Source: Candidatus Thorarchaeota archaeon (GTDB lineage Archaea > Asgardarchaeota > Thorarchaeia > Thorarchaeales > Thorarchaeaceae). From it: a stretch of DNA of 40,691 bases. The notes under the pieces were generated by a model. It was not told where the DNA came from. It saw nothing but the letters and a program-made list of their open reading frames with translations, and searched no databases. Below, one piece after another: positions 8,088 through 15,702 of this stretch. The stretch lies in assembly GCA_019057595.1 (NCBI GenBank), contig DXJI01000033.1, forward strand, positions 1-40,691, written 5' to 3'. The translations under genes and the position numbers were made by a program. Numbering within the stretch: the stretch's first letter is position 1; each line of letters begins with the position of its first letter.

Positions 8088-8890
8088 TGGAATCAGTTCC
8101 ATTGATTGAAGCAAACGATCTCGCAGTACGATATCCAAATGGTGAACTAGCGCTCCATAACGTTTCATTTGGAATCAAATCCCCGAGCTTCATGGCTATT
8201 ATTGGTCCAAACGGATCTGGAAAATCAACACTCGTGAAAACATCTCTTGGACTCATCAAACCATCCCGTGGGAGTATCAAGGTCCAAGGACTCGACTCGC
8301 AAAAAAAGTCTGGAAAAATTCGTAAGATTGTGAGATATGTCCCACAACGAGACCGGATTGATCTCACTGTTCCTATGAAAGTGAAAGACATCGTTTTGAT
8401 GGGAAGGCTACTCAAAAAACTTCCACCCCGCTTTGCATCGTCCAAGGACATTGCAATAGCAAAGGATGCCCTGCAACAGGTGAACATGGAAGATCTCTGG
8501 GAGCGACCCTTTCCTGAGCTCTCAGGTGGTCAGAGGCAACGTGTGCTTGTAGCTAGAGCACTGGCAAGTGAAGGATCAATACTGATCTTGGATGAACCCT
8601 TGGCTGGTACTGATATCGAGAGTCAGGACTTAATTGTCGAAGCACTTGGTCGATATCATAAGGAGAATGACGTCAGCATCATAATGGTCACACACGACCT
8701 AAATCCCATACACACTTTGGTCCAGGATGTACTCCTGTTGAAGAACACAGTGATTGGTATTGGTGAACCATGTTCAGTCATGGACCCAGAACTCATCAAG
8801 AAAGTGTACGGACCTTCAGCAAGGATTGTTGAACATTCTGGTCATCGATATTGCATGACTCGAGACTCGGGGATTGATCGTCATGATTGA
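8087..8890 (+). CDS. Metal ABC transporter ATP-binding protein (ZnuC type)
   Basis: This 267-residue ABC ATPase energises uptake of the metal delivered by the receptor encoded on the other strand. Walker A reads GPNGSGKST near residue 39. The signature is LSGGQRQRVLVARAL near 145, Walker B is ILILDEPLAGTD, and the switch histidine lies in MVTHDL. Its length and the close fit to cluster A-I ATPases match the ZnuC/TroB family. The ATG overlaps the regulator stop, and the gene overlaps the permease, so regulator, ATPase and permease form one transcript. Confidence 0.9.
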   Translation: MESVPLIEANDLAVRYPNGELALHNVSFGIKSPSFMAIIGPNGSGKSTLVKTSLGLIKPSRGSIKVQGLDSQKKSGKIRKIVRYVPQRDRIDLTVPMKVKDIVLMGRLLKKLPPRFASSKDIAIAKDALQQVNMEDLWERPFPELSGGQRQRVLVARALASEGSILILDEPLAGTDIESQDLIVEALGRYHKENDVSIIMVTHDLNPIHTLVQDVLLLKNTVIGIGEPCSVMDPELIKKVYGPSARIVEHSGHRYCMTRDSGIDRHD

Positions 8891-9815
8891 CATCATTCAA
8901 GTGATTCTCACCAGTCCCTTTCTTCAACGTGCGTTGATTGGAGCTGTCCTAGTGGCTATTGTAGCGGCTGCCAGTGGAACATTTCTCGTCTTTCGTGGAC
9001 TGTCATTCATGGCATCCGGAGTCGCGCATGCAGCCTTAGGTGGAGCTGCACTTGGGATATTTCTACAGGATTCAGGTATTGCTCCGTGGTTTGATCCAGT
9101 TGTTGGTGCGTTACTATTTGCAATTCTAGTGGCTATGTTCACTGGATATGCTGGAGAGTCTGGAATCACTCAGAAAATGGAAGTTGCAGTTGGGGTTTCA
9201 TTTGCGCTCTCAATGAGCTTGGCAGTCTTCTTGATGTACTATATCCCACCCTATAGAGTTCCTCAGATATGGGGCTACCTTGTGGGTGATATCTTACTGC
9301 TAAATGATCTTGATCTGATAATGCTGGCGAGCACTGCAGCTCTCTTAGGAATCATCACACTGATGTTCAACAAAGAGTTTGTTTATGTCAGCGTTGACAT
9401 GGAGGGGTCGATCGCCCATGGGATGAACGCTCGCGCATATCACTATCTTATGCTCATCGTTTCAGCGTTAGCAATCGCACTTGCAACAAAGGCTGTCGGA
9501 GCTATTCTCGTCTATGCGATAATGATTGCTCCTGCTGCCGCAGCTAATGAATTAGTGAAGTCCGTGCGGGGAGTCATCTTTGCAGTGTTTCTGATTGCTA
9601 TCACTGCTGAACTGATCGGTATTGCAGCATCCTTTGTCCTGTACGTTTCTCCAAGTGCTATCGCCGGGATACTTGCAGCACTATCTTACATCATCGCCCT
9701 TCAGATCAAGAGAATTCGGGAGAGAGTGCATGTAGAGATAGATTCACTGGATAATGAGAGTACTTTTGAAACAGCCTTAGAGGAATCAAGTGAAACACAT
9801 CACCATGAACACTGA
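8883..9815 (+). CDS. Metal ABC transporter permease (ZnuB type)
   Basis: This integral membrane protein has about eight or nine hydrophobic segments and is 310 residues long from ATG 8883. Features of the ABC-3 permease family are present, including FLVFRGLSFMASGVAHAALGG and the late AVGAILVYAIMIAPAAAA segment. A TTG at 8874 in the same frame is possible, but ATG 8883 has CGGGGATT at a suitable distance. It overlaps the ATPase gene by 8 bases. The cytosolic tail ends with a His-rich ETHHHEH, which may bind metal ions. Confidence 0.88.
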   Translation: MIDIIQVILTSPFLQRALIGAVLVAIVAAASGTFLVFRGLSFMASGVAHAALGGAALGIFLQDSGIAPWFDPVVGALLFAILVAMFTGYAGESGITQKMEVAVGVSFALSMSLAVFLMYYIPPYRVPQIWGYLVGDILLLNDLDLIMLASTAALLGIITLMFNKEFVYVSVDMEGSIAHGMNARAYHYLMLIVSALAIALATKAVGAILVYAIMIAPAAAANELVKSVRGVIFAVFLIAITAELIGIAASFVLYVSPSAIAGILAALSYIIALQIKRIRERVHVEIDSLDNESTFETALEESSETHHHEH

Positions 9816-9928
9816 CTTTCATCTAGACGACGTTTATTCTGTCGGTATGTTTAAGTGTGAAACATTGGCTTCACGGCTCCAAGGTCGGTGTGAAGAAAGT
9901 GAGTGAAGAAACCCCTGAAGGAAGCACT

Positions 9929-10297
9929 ATGTTACGCTCTTCGATAATCACAATTATGCTCACCGCGTTGTTCTTGATTCTAGGACTTGCCCTTTGGGCT
10001 TGGTCTTCCCCAGATGTTATCGATTCAAGTCCTGTAGGCGCTTTGAATGCGATTAATCCAGCTGTCACAATAGCCATCGAAGTGCTGGTGATGCTTATGT
10101 TCTTCATTTTCCTCTCTGTATCTGTCATCAATCTCAGACTGATGCTGACTGAGATTAGATCTGGATGGACTGATGTCATAATCCTCTTGATTGCCTTAGC
10201 CATAATGGCCTCAACCATGTTCGGCATTTTTGTTGGTGCCGCATCAGTAATGGTATCTCTTGGGTTCGTAGTTTACCTCTACCTGCTTCAAGAGTAG
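9929..10297 (+). CDS. Small four-helix membrane protein, function unknown
   Basis: This protein of about 122 residues has four hydrophobic helices (roughly 4-24, 43-67, 78-98 and 103-120) and short loops. I recognise no family. The open frame continues upstream to a GTG at 9857 (146 residues), but ATG 9929 is preceded by GAAGG at 7-base spacing and begins directly at the first helix, so I prefer it. Box A-like stretches at 9832-9838 and 9849-9856 would give a leader of 50-70 bases, or would serve the GTG start. It lies between the metal transporter and the proteasome gene with no clear link to either. Confidence 0.6.
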   Translation: MLRSSIITIMLTALFLILGLALWAWSSPDVIDSSPVGALNAINPAVTIAIEVLVMLMFFIFLSVSVINLRLMLTEIRSGWTDVIILLIALAIMASTMFGIFVGAASVMVSLGFVVYLYLLQE

Positions 10298-10324
10298 TCA
10301 CTCCATCCGAAGACGCACCAGAAG

Positions 10325-10331
10325 CTTTATG
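10325..10331 (+). promoter_or_regulatory. Box A for the proteasome alpha gene
   Basis: CTTTATG is box A-like. Transcription would start near 10352-10356, which leaves a leader of about 130 bases before the supported GTG start at 10486. That is long for an archaeal mRNA. Confidence 0.4.
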
Positions 10332-10339
10332 AGCGTAAG

Positions 10340-10447
10340 TCTGAGTTTTCGGTTCAGAGCCTTGTGGCAGGAATGCCTGGGGCTGGCAACAAAGGAGTCC
10401 TCATGACTCATCGGAATTGTTGGATTGTATCTATGGTAATGTTCCGA
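10340..10447 (+). ncRNA. Candidate structured RNA leader upstream of psmA
   Basis: Four perfect helices can be drawn in sequence order. TCTGA (10340-10344) pairs with TCAGA (10354-10358). AGCC (10358-10361) pairs with GGCT (10381-10384) and encloses GGCA/TGCC (10366-10369 with 10374-10377) closed by a GGAA tetraloop of the GNRA class. GAGTC (10395-10399) pairs with GACTC (10405-10409). TCGGAA (10411-10416) pairs with TTCCGA (10442-10447). The first helix shares base 10358 with the second and may lie upstream of the transcription start. I know no RNA family that fits. It may be a regulatory leader or a small RNA; folding by eye only. Confidence 0.35.
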
Positions 10448-10485
10448 CTTCCGCTGTGTTCTGGAGGCTCTTGGAGGAAGATACT

Positions 10486-11208
10486 GTGTTTGGGATCTCT
10501 GGCTCTGGCTATGATATGAGTACTAGCATATTTAGTCCTGATGGGCGAATCTTCGCCGCCGAGTATGCAAAGAAGGCGGTTGAATTAGGTGAAACATCAA
10601 TTGGTGTTCTTGTGGATGATGGAGTGATTCTTCTCGCAAAGAAGAAGATCAAACCCCTGCAGGAACCGGACAGTGTGGAAAAAATCTCGAAAGTTGATGA
10701 CCACGTTGGTGTTGCAACATCAGGTCTCACTGCTGATGCTCGAAAATTAATAGCTGAAGCACGAGTCAAGGCGCAATCATACTGGTTGACATTTGAAGAA
10801 CCCGTACCTGCAGAGGCACTCGCTGAACATATCTGTGACCTCAAAGCACAGTTTACACAGGGTGGTGGAGCAAGACCATATGGAGTCGCGATGATAATTG
10901 GCTCCAATGATCATGATGGCTCTCCTAAGTTGTTCGTGACTGACCCTGTTGGCACTTATTGGGGCTTTCTAGCTGCGGTCCTTGGAAGAGATGCTGCCCG
11001 TACCGGAGAACACCTCGAGAAGAACTACTCTAGAAAGATGAGTATGGATGATGCAATATCTCTTGCATTGAACGCTCTTCATGATGAGAACTTGTCTGTA
11101 GACAATGTTGAGATTGCCAAGATTCCCAAATCAACTCGAACTTTTGTGAAATTAACAAAGGCCGAGATTGAAGGTTTCCTTAACCCTGCCAGACCCAAGA
11201 AAGAGTAA
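10486..11208 (+). CDS. psmA: 20S proteasome alpha subunit
   Basis: This subunit forms the outer rings of the archaeal 20S proteasome and gates substrate entry. The N-terminal family signature GYDMSTSIFSPDGRIFAAEY is followed by the typical alpha-subunit fold, including GVLVDDGVILLAKKK and YGVAMIIG. The reading frame is open from 10417, but GTG 10486 is the credible start. GGAGG (10473-10477) lies 8 bases upstream, and the resulting 240 residues with a short gate sequence before GYDMS match known alpha subunits. It heads the classical archaeal superoperon in which SBDS and the exosome genes follow. No beta subunit lies in the window. Confidence 0.92.
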   Translation: MFGISGSGYDMSTSIFSPDGRIFAAEYAKKAVELGETSIGVLVDDGVILLAKKKIKPLQEPDSVEKISKVDDHVGVATSGLTADARKLIAEARVKAQSYWLTFEEPVPAEALAEHICDLKAQFTQGGGARPYGVAMIIGSNDHDGSPKLFVTDPVGTYWGFLAAVLGRDAARTGEHLEKNYSRKMSMDDAISLALNALHDENLSVDNVEIAKIPKSTRTFVKLTKAEIEGFLNPARPKKE

Positions 11209-11222
11209 GAGATGACAGAACG

Positions 11223-11957
11223 ATGAGTGGCGGAGGAGGATCTGGGAAGAAATCGGGAGAGAAGTGGATAGAGCTCGATGCAGTGGTCATTGGTATTAAG
11301 AAGGGCCACCTTCGGTTTGAGATTTTTGTTGATCCGAATCTTGCCTTTGACTACAGACGAGGAGAAGACGTACCACTCGAAGAAATCTTGAAGTCTTACG
11401 AGATCTATGAAGACGCAAAGAGAGGAGAACGTGCCACAGACAGCCTGGTAAAGGATGCCTTTGGCTCCGATAGAGTCTTTGAGATTGCTCCCGAGATAAT
11501 CAAGCAGGGAGAATTCAAACTGACTCATGAACAGAGAGAACAACTCATGGCTGAGAAGACTGAAACAATAATCAGTGATTTAGCAAAGCGTGCCATGAAT
11601 CCACAAACTGGACACCCTCATCCACCAGACCGACTTCGTCAGGCAATGGAAGAGGCCAAGATTCGTATAGACCCCTTCATATCGGTGGAAGAACAGGTAC
11701 CAATCGTTGTCAAAGCACTGCGTGTAATCATTCCGATCTCATTTGAGAGTGTAAAGCTACAGATTACCTTACCAGCGTCTTTCTCTGGCAAAGGATACAA
11801 CCTTGTAGCATCCAACGGTGTGATTAAATCAGAATCGTGGGGTCAAGATGGTTCATGGACCGGACTCGTTGAACTTCCTGCTCAGAAAAGACAAGAGCTC
11901 TATGATGAACTCAACAAATTGACGAAGGGACAAATCCGAATAGAGGTCATCAGATAA
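11223..11957 (+). CDS. Ribosome maturation protein SBDS (Sdo1)
   Basis: The 244 residues cover the three domains of the SBDS family. The N-terminal FYSH domain includes FEIFVDPNLAFDYRRGEDVP and FKLTHEQREQLM. The central helical domain contains the family motif NPQTGHPHPPDR, and a ferredoxin-like C-terminal domain follows. SBDS helps release the anti-association factor aIF6 from large ribosomal subunits. It begins with a Gly/Ser-rich stretch (SGGGGSGKKSG) that replaces the usual short N-terminus. The ATG at 11223 lies 15 bases after psmA. Its position between psmA and rrp4 is the conserved archaeal order. Confidence 0.95.
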   Translation: MSGGGGSGKKSGEKWIELDAVVIGIKKGHLRFEIFVDPNLAFDYRRGEDVPLEEILKSYEIYEDAKRGERATDSLVKDAFGSDRVFEIAPEIIKQGEFKLTHEQREQLMAEKTETIISDLAKRAMNPQTGHPHPPDRLRQAMEEAKIRIDPFISVEEQVPIVVKALRVIIPISFESVKLQITLPASFSGKGYNLVASNGVIKSESWGQDGSWTGLVELPAQKRQELYDELNKLTKGQIRIEVIR

Positions 11958-12005
11958 TCAAACAATAATAATTGAAATTTAGAATAAGAACGAGGGAAAT
12001 AGTAA

Positions 12006-12935
12006 TTGGCAGTATATTTTCAGAAACGTGAAGTAGTTGTCCCCGGACAGTTGCTTGCCGATGGTAGGTATAGAGCCTCCTTTGGCACATATGATGAAGA
12101 TGGCAAGATATTTTCTTCTCTTGTGGGTCTGGCCGAGCTCAGAGGAAACACAGTCAAAGTGGTTGCTCTTGAGGGCGCCTACATCCCAAAGGAAGGTGAT
12201 CTTGTAATTGGTCTAATCCATATTGTAGCCGGCAACAACTGGAAGGTGGACATCGGTGGTCCTTATGGTGCTTCTCTACATGCGAACAATGCATTGAGAC
12301 GACCTTACTCTGACGACATTTCAGAGTACATGGATATCGGTGATGTGATCTCTGCAGAAATAATCGCGTATGATAGGAATAGCGGTCCTTTCCTTGGAAT
12401 GAAAGGAAGAGGTCTGACAGTACTTACAGATGGAATGGTTCTTGATGTGAGTCCTGCTAAGATTCCGCGAATAATTGGTAGAAGAGGTTCCATGATCAAC
12501 ATGATTAACGACCATCTAAAGATCCAAACTATTGTCGGCCAGAATGGCCGTATATGGATACGAGCTCCGAATACGGAGATTCTTCGCCTTGCTATCAAGG
12601 CATTCAGGATCATTGAAGCCCAAGCACACACATCCAAACTTACAGACAGGATTAGTTCGATGCTTGTGGAGGAATTGGAGAAAATCAAAGGATCCGTCGA
12701 AACAGTGGAAGAGGTTGAAGAGGTGCCTGAAGTTGCAGATGCCGAACTTGAGCCAGAATCCGAATCCGACGTAGAACCTGAAACTGAACCAGAGCCTGAA
12801 CCAGAATCAAAACCGGATTCAGAACCTGAACCAGAACCCGAGACCCCGCCTGAAGTGGAAGAGCCACCGGTTGAGGTCGAGGCTGAAAAAGAAGAAGAAA
12901 AAGAAGAACCAAAAGAGGAAGTGAGTGAAGAATGA
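12006..12935 (+). CDS. rrp4: Exosome RNA-binding subunit Rrp4 with acidic C-terminal tail
   Basis: Rrp4 is the cap subunit that feeds RNA into the archaeal exosome. Residues 1-65 form the N-terminal domain (REVVVPGQLLADGRY), about 65-140 an S1 domain (IPKEGDLVIGLI and the following strands), and about 145-215 a KH domain with the invariant loop IIGRRGSM. The last 75 or so residues are a low-complexity acidic tail of Glu-Pro repeats ending in Glu/Lys clusters; archaeal Rrp4 normally ends soon after the KH domain. The start is TTG, with GAGGG 9 bases upstream. The stop overlaps the rrp41 ATG (ATGA). Confidence 0.95.
   Translation: MAVYFQKREVVVPGQLLADGRYRASFGTYDEDGKIFSSLVGLAELRGNTVKVVALEGAYIPKEGDLVIGLIHIVAGNNWKVDIGGPYGASLHANNALRRPYSDDISEYMDIGDVISAEIIAYDRNSGPFLGMKGRGLTVLTDGMVLDVSPAKIPRIIGRRGSMINMINDHLKIQTIVGQNGRIWIRAPNTEILRLAIKAFRIIEAQAHTSKLTDRISSMLVEELEKIKGSVETVEEVEEVPEVADAELEPESESDVEPETEPEPEPESKPDSEPEPEPETPPEVEEPPVEVEAEKEEEKEEPKEEVSEE
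12743..12842 (+). repeat. Degenerate GAACCW hexamer repeat encoding an EP-rich tail
   Basis: The 3' part of rrp4 contains many imperfect copies of GAACCT or GAACCA, which encode alternating Glu-Pro (PEPEPES, EPEPEPE). Such short repeats expand and contract easily, so tail length may vary between strains. Confidence 0.7.
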
Positions 12936-13753
12936 GTCCTGAAGTAAAGCCTGATTTTCTAATTAGTCCTGAGGGCTTGAGAATCGATGGTCGCCGACCA
13001 GATGAAATGCGACCGATTGAGCTGAAAGTTGGTGTGCTCAAACAAGCTGATGGCTCCGCGTCTATCCGACAAGGAAAGACCTACATTATAGCTGGAGTCT
13101 ACGGTCCACGTGAGCTACACCCGAGGCACCTAACAATAAATGACAGAGCCTATCTGAGAGTGACATACCGAATGGCAACATTCTCAGTTCCTGATAGAAA
13201 GAGACCTGCACCATCTCGAAGAGAGAGGGAGATTTCAATGGTCATTGCAAACTCATTGCGTCCAACGCTCTTTCTTGAGGAGTACCCGAAGTCAGTTGTT
13301 GACGTCTTCGTCACAGTGATTCAAGCAGATGGTGGTACACGCTGTGCTGCAATCAATGCGGCTTCGCTAGCACTAGCTGATGCTGGAATTCCAATGAGAA
13401 GTCTGATTCCTGCTGTCGCAGTGGGGAAAGCAGATGGCAAACTACTCGTTGACCTCGGAGACGAGGAAGACAAGTACGGTCAAGGAGATGTTCCAATGGC
13501 AATCATCCCTCAAACTGAGGAGATCACACTCCTTCAGCAGGATGGGTCATTCACAAAAGAGGAGCTTGTGGAGGCTATGCAAATGGGTATCAACTCATGC
13601 AAGTACCTTCATGAACTTCAGAAAGAAGCTCTAAAACGTGCTTACGTCAAGAAGCCTGGTGAAGGCGACGACGACGACGGCGACGACGACGATGATTACG
13701 AAGACGACCTGGAAACAGATCTGGGTGAAGCTGAACTACCGGAGGATGAGTAG
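12932..13753 (+). CDS. rrp41: Exosome catalytic subunit Rrp41 with acidic C-terminal tail
   Basis: Rrp41 is the active RNase PH-type subunit of the archaeal exosome ring and degrades RNA 3' to 5' with phosphate. The RNase PH core spans about residues 15-235 (GLRIDGRRPDEMRPIELKVG, then PSRREREISMVI and IQADGGTRCAAINAASLALA). The catalytic-site region GQGDVPMAI keeps the conserved Asp. The final 30 or so residues are almost all Asp and Glu, beginning GEGDDDDGDDDDDYEDD. The protein has 273 residues, about 25 longer than usual because of this tail. The ATG overlaps the rrp4 stop. Confidence 0.95.
   Translation: MSPEVKPDFLISPEGLRIDGRRPDEMRPIELKVGVLKQADGSASIRQGKTYIIAGVYGPRELHPRHLTINDRAYLRVTYRMATFSVPDRKRPAPSRREREISMVIANSLRPTLFLEEYPKSVVDVFVTVIQADGGTRCAAINAASLALADAGIPMRSLIPAVAVGKADGKLLVDLGDEEDKYGQGDVPMAIIPQTEEITLLQQDGSFTKEELVEAMQMGINSCKYLHELQKEALKRAYVKKPGEGDDDDGDDDDDYEDDLETDLGEAELPEDE
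13666..13692 (+). repeat. GAC trinucleotide run in the rrp41 tail
   Basis: A nearly pure run of GAC codons, broken once by GGC, encodes the Asp-rich end of Rrp41. It is prone to replication slippage, so its exact length should be checked against reads. Confidence 0.75.
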
Positions 13754-13754
13754 A

Positions 13755-14582
13755 ATGGGTGATTATAGTACTGAAACAATTAGTCATATTGATCGCGACT
13801 TCATTTCCGACCTTCTTCGGAAGGGTGAACGTCTTGATGGCCGTGGTTTTGCTGATTACCGTGAAATTGAGATTGAGGCAAATGTTGTTCCTGCAAAGGC
13901 TGAGGGCTCAGCTCTCGTTCGACTCGGTGACACAAGTGTTGTTGCAGGTGTGAAAATCCTTGTAGGAGAACCCTATGCTGATTCTCCTGATAAAGGAGTG
14001 ACCATGGTGACAGCTGAAATGTCCCCGATTGCATCACCACTGTTTGAGCTCGGACCTCCCAAGGAGCCAGCAATAGAGCTGGCACGGGTTGTTGATCGTG
14101 GAGTTCGAGAGTCGGAAACCATCGATGCAAAGAAACTCTGCATCAAGGAAGGAAAGAAGGTCTTCATGGTATTTGCAGACGTCTATCCTCTAGAATACGA
14201 TGGTAACCTCATTGACGCATCATCTATTGCTGTCAATACTGCACTACTAACGGCAAAATATCCTGAGAAGAAGTGGGAAGACGACCAGGTTGTCGACACT
14301 GGTAAAATTGTCAAACTGCCAATCAACAATATCGCAATCGAGCACACTGTTTCCAAGATTGATGAGACTCTTGTCATCGACCCGACACTGAAAGAGGAGT
14401 TTGTGCAGGATTGCAGGCTTACAATGGCAGTGGATAGGGAGAACCTCTTCACAGCCATGCAAAAGGGTGGCGGAGCTGGTCCTATGTCGATTCAGTTTGT
14501 CGAGAAGGCAATGGACATGGCTCTAGAATCTGCAGAGAACGTCCGGAAAGCAATCGAAGAAGCCACTAAAGCTGTAAAGTAG
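13755..14582 (+). CDS. rrp42: Exosome structural subunit Rrp42
   Basis: Rrp42 alternates with Rrp41 in the hexameric exosome ring and is catalytically inactive but required for activity. The 275 residues show an RNase PH-type fold: LLRKGERLDGRGFADYREIE at the start, then GSALVRLGDTSVVAGVK and a C-terminal helix. Unlike Rrp41 it lacks the Arg-rich RNA-binding stretch and the catalytic Asp motif. The frame is open further upstream inside rrp41, but ATG 13755 has GGAGG (13741-13745) 9 bases before it and matches family N-termini. It starts 1 base after the rrp41 stop and carries no acidic tail. Confidence 0.95.
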   Translation: MGDYSTETISHIDRDFISDLLRKGERLDGRGFADYREIEIEANVVPAKAEGSALVRLGDTSVVAGVKILVGEPYADSPDKGVTMVTAEMSPIASPLFELGPPKEPAIELARVVDRGVRESETIDAKKLCIKEGKKVFMVFADVYPLEYDGNLIDASSIAVNTALLTAKYPEKKWEDDQVVDTGKIVKLPINNIAIEHTVSKIDETLVIDPTLKEEFVQDCRLTMAVDRENLFTAMQKGGGAGPMSIQFVEKAMDMALESAENVRKAIEEATKAVK

Positions 14583-14591
14583 AAACAAGTG

Positions 14592-14618
14592 GATGACCGG
14601 AAGAAGATTCTGGTCATC
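14592..14618 (+). terminator. Strong hairpin after rrp42
   Basis: GATGACCGGAA pairs with TTCTGGTCATC over 11 bp, with one G-T wobble and the loop GAAGA. It lies 9 bases after the rrp42 stop and is followed by a weak T-rich stretch. It could be a partial terminator, an RNA processing site or a 3'-end protector separating the exosome genes from eL43. Confidence 0.4.
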
Positions 14619-14656
14619 TAATTTCTGCTCACGGATAGAAACGATAATAAGAGAAA

Positions 14657-14684
14657 CTGCTGGGCGACTGATAGGTTCCAGCAG
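14657..14684 (+). promoter_or_regulatory. Hairpin in the eL43 leader
   Basis: CTGCTGG (14657-14663) and CCAGCAG (14678-14684) form a perfect 7-bp stem with a 14-base loop. It ends 12 bases before the AAGGAG ribosome-binding site of the ribosomal protein gene. A position just upstream of a ribosomal protein start is typical of autoregulatory mRNA elements, but this function is a guess. Confidence 0.35.
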
Positions 14685-14711
14685 CCTCATAATTACAAGG
14701 AGACCATGGAT

Positions 14712-15119
14712 ATGGGACGAACCAAGAAGGTTGGTAGCACAGGTAGATTCGGAGTACGATATGGCGCAAAACTCCGACGAAGAGTCCTTGATATAGAGAA
14801 GAGAAGGCATGAGCCGAATCGCTGTCCTGCATGTGCTACAAAGGCATTGAAACGAAAGGCTGTTGGACTATGGAAATGCAGCAAGTGTGACCTGCTCTTT
14901 ACTGGTGGAGCATATGTGCCCTACACTGATGCAGGAAAAGCCGCCAAGCGAGCCATTGCACAGAGGGTCTCTGGTGACTTTCTTGCCCTGCGCGATGATG
15001 AGGACATCGAAGAAGCAGTCGACTTCCTTCCCAACGTTGAGAAGGAGGAAGTAGTTATCGATGCAGAAACTGTAGAATCAGATGAAGAATCTGAGACTAT
15101 AGCAGAACCTGAAGAATAA
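14712..15119 (+). CDS. rpl37ae: Large-subunit ribosomal protein eL43 (L37Ae) with acidic tail
   Basis: eL43 is a zinc-binding protein of the 50S subunit found in archaea and eukaryotes. The N-terminus GRTKKVGSTGRFGVRYG is diagnostic. The zinc finger is CPAC and CSKC separated by 14 residues. Normal homologues end soon after residue 80-90; here an extra 45 or so residues rich in Asp and Glu follow (for example DDEDIEEAVDF and SDEESETIAEPEE). Two in-frame ATGs exist; 14712 lies 9 bases after AAGGAG, so I prefer it to 14706. It follows rrp42 by about 130 bases containing two hairpins. Confidence 0.93.
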   Translation: MGRTKKVGSTGRFGVRYGAKLRRRVLDIEKRRHEPNRCPACATKALKRKAVGLWKCSKCDLLFTGGAYVPYTDAGKAAKRAIAQRVSGDFLALRDDEDIEEAVDFLPNVEKEEVVIDAETVESDEESETIAEPEE

Positions 15120-15135
15120 CCAAGGCCGGACAGAC

Positions 15136-15702
15136 TTGCCTAGTCTTTTGATCACAACCTCAAGGAAGACCTCCAACAGAGTCCGTACTTTTACGCGTGA
15201 CTTATGGACAGTACTTCCCAGTACAGAGCGATTCAATCGTGGAGGGTTGAGTCTATCAGAGTTAGCTGCTCGGGTCGGACAAAGTGGTGCAAATGCAGCA
15301 CTCATCATTTCAATGTGGAAAGGAAATCCAAGTATACTCAATTTTACTTCTTCTGAAGAGGAGGAGTTAGCGTCTATCAAGGTAGAGATGGCCATGCTCC
15401 GTCGTGAAGTTAATACTTCTAAGAAGAGGATCAATGGGGTAGCTGGAGTCTTTATGGAAGCTCAGAGCAGTGAAAAGACACGCGTCTTAGGAGAGATATT
15501 CTCTGAGATGTTAGACCTCGAATTGAAAGAGGTCTCTCACATTGATTCTACCGAACTGGACCCTGGTCAGTCTTTGATTTGGTTACAGGACGCCTCTTCT
15601 GGAAAGATTCTTTGGACACATTATCATACAACTGATGGTGCAGAAATAGGTCCCAGAATCAGGGTGACCTCTCTAAAAAGAGGTGGGAATGATGAGCTCT
15701 AA
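15136..15702 (+). CDS. Brix-domain ribosome biogenesis protein
   Basis: This 188-residue archaeal Brix/Imp4-like protein probably acts in ribosomal RNA processing or subunit assembly. The typical opening LLITTSRKTSNRVRTF is followed by a region matching NRGGLSLSELAARV and AALIISMWKGNPSIL. The start is TTG at 15136. No strong ribosome-binding site is seen, but the gene starts 16 bases after the eL43 stop and the N-terminus fits the family. The stop lies inside the following pcc1 gene by about 11 bases, so the two are probably translated together. Confidence 0.87.
   Translation: MPSLLITTSRKTSNRVRTFTRDLWTVLPSTERFNRGGLSLSELAARVGQSGANAALIISMWKGNPSILNFTSSEEEELASIKVEMAMLRREVNTSKKRINGVAGVFMEAQSSEKTRVLGEIFSEMLDLELKEVSHIDSTELDPGQSLIWLQDASSGKILWTHYHTTDGAEIGPRIRVTSLKRGGNDEL

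Noticed and set aside
10351..10384. GGTTCAGAGCC upstream of psmA looked like a tRNA T-arm.
   Set aside because: No acceptor or anticodon stems fit around it. The helices there are better explained as a separate leader structure.
12685..13041. A long minus-strand frame opposite the rrp4 tail.
   Set aside because: It is a product of the GAACCW repeat and translates to Val/Leu/Gln-rich low complexity; the plus-strand gene explains it.
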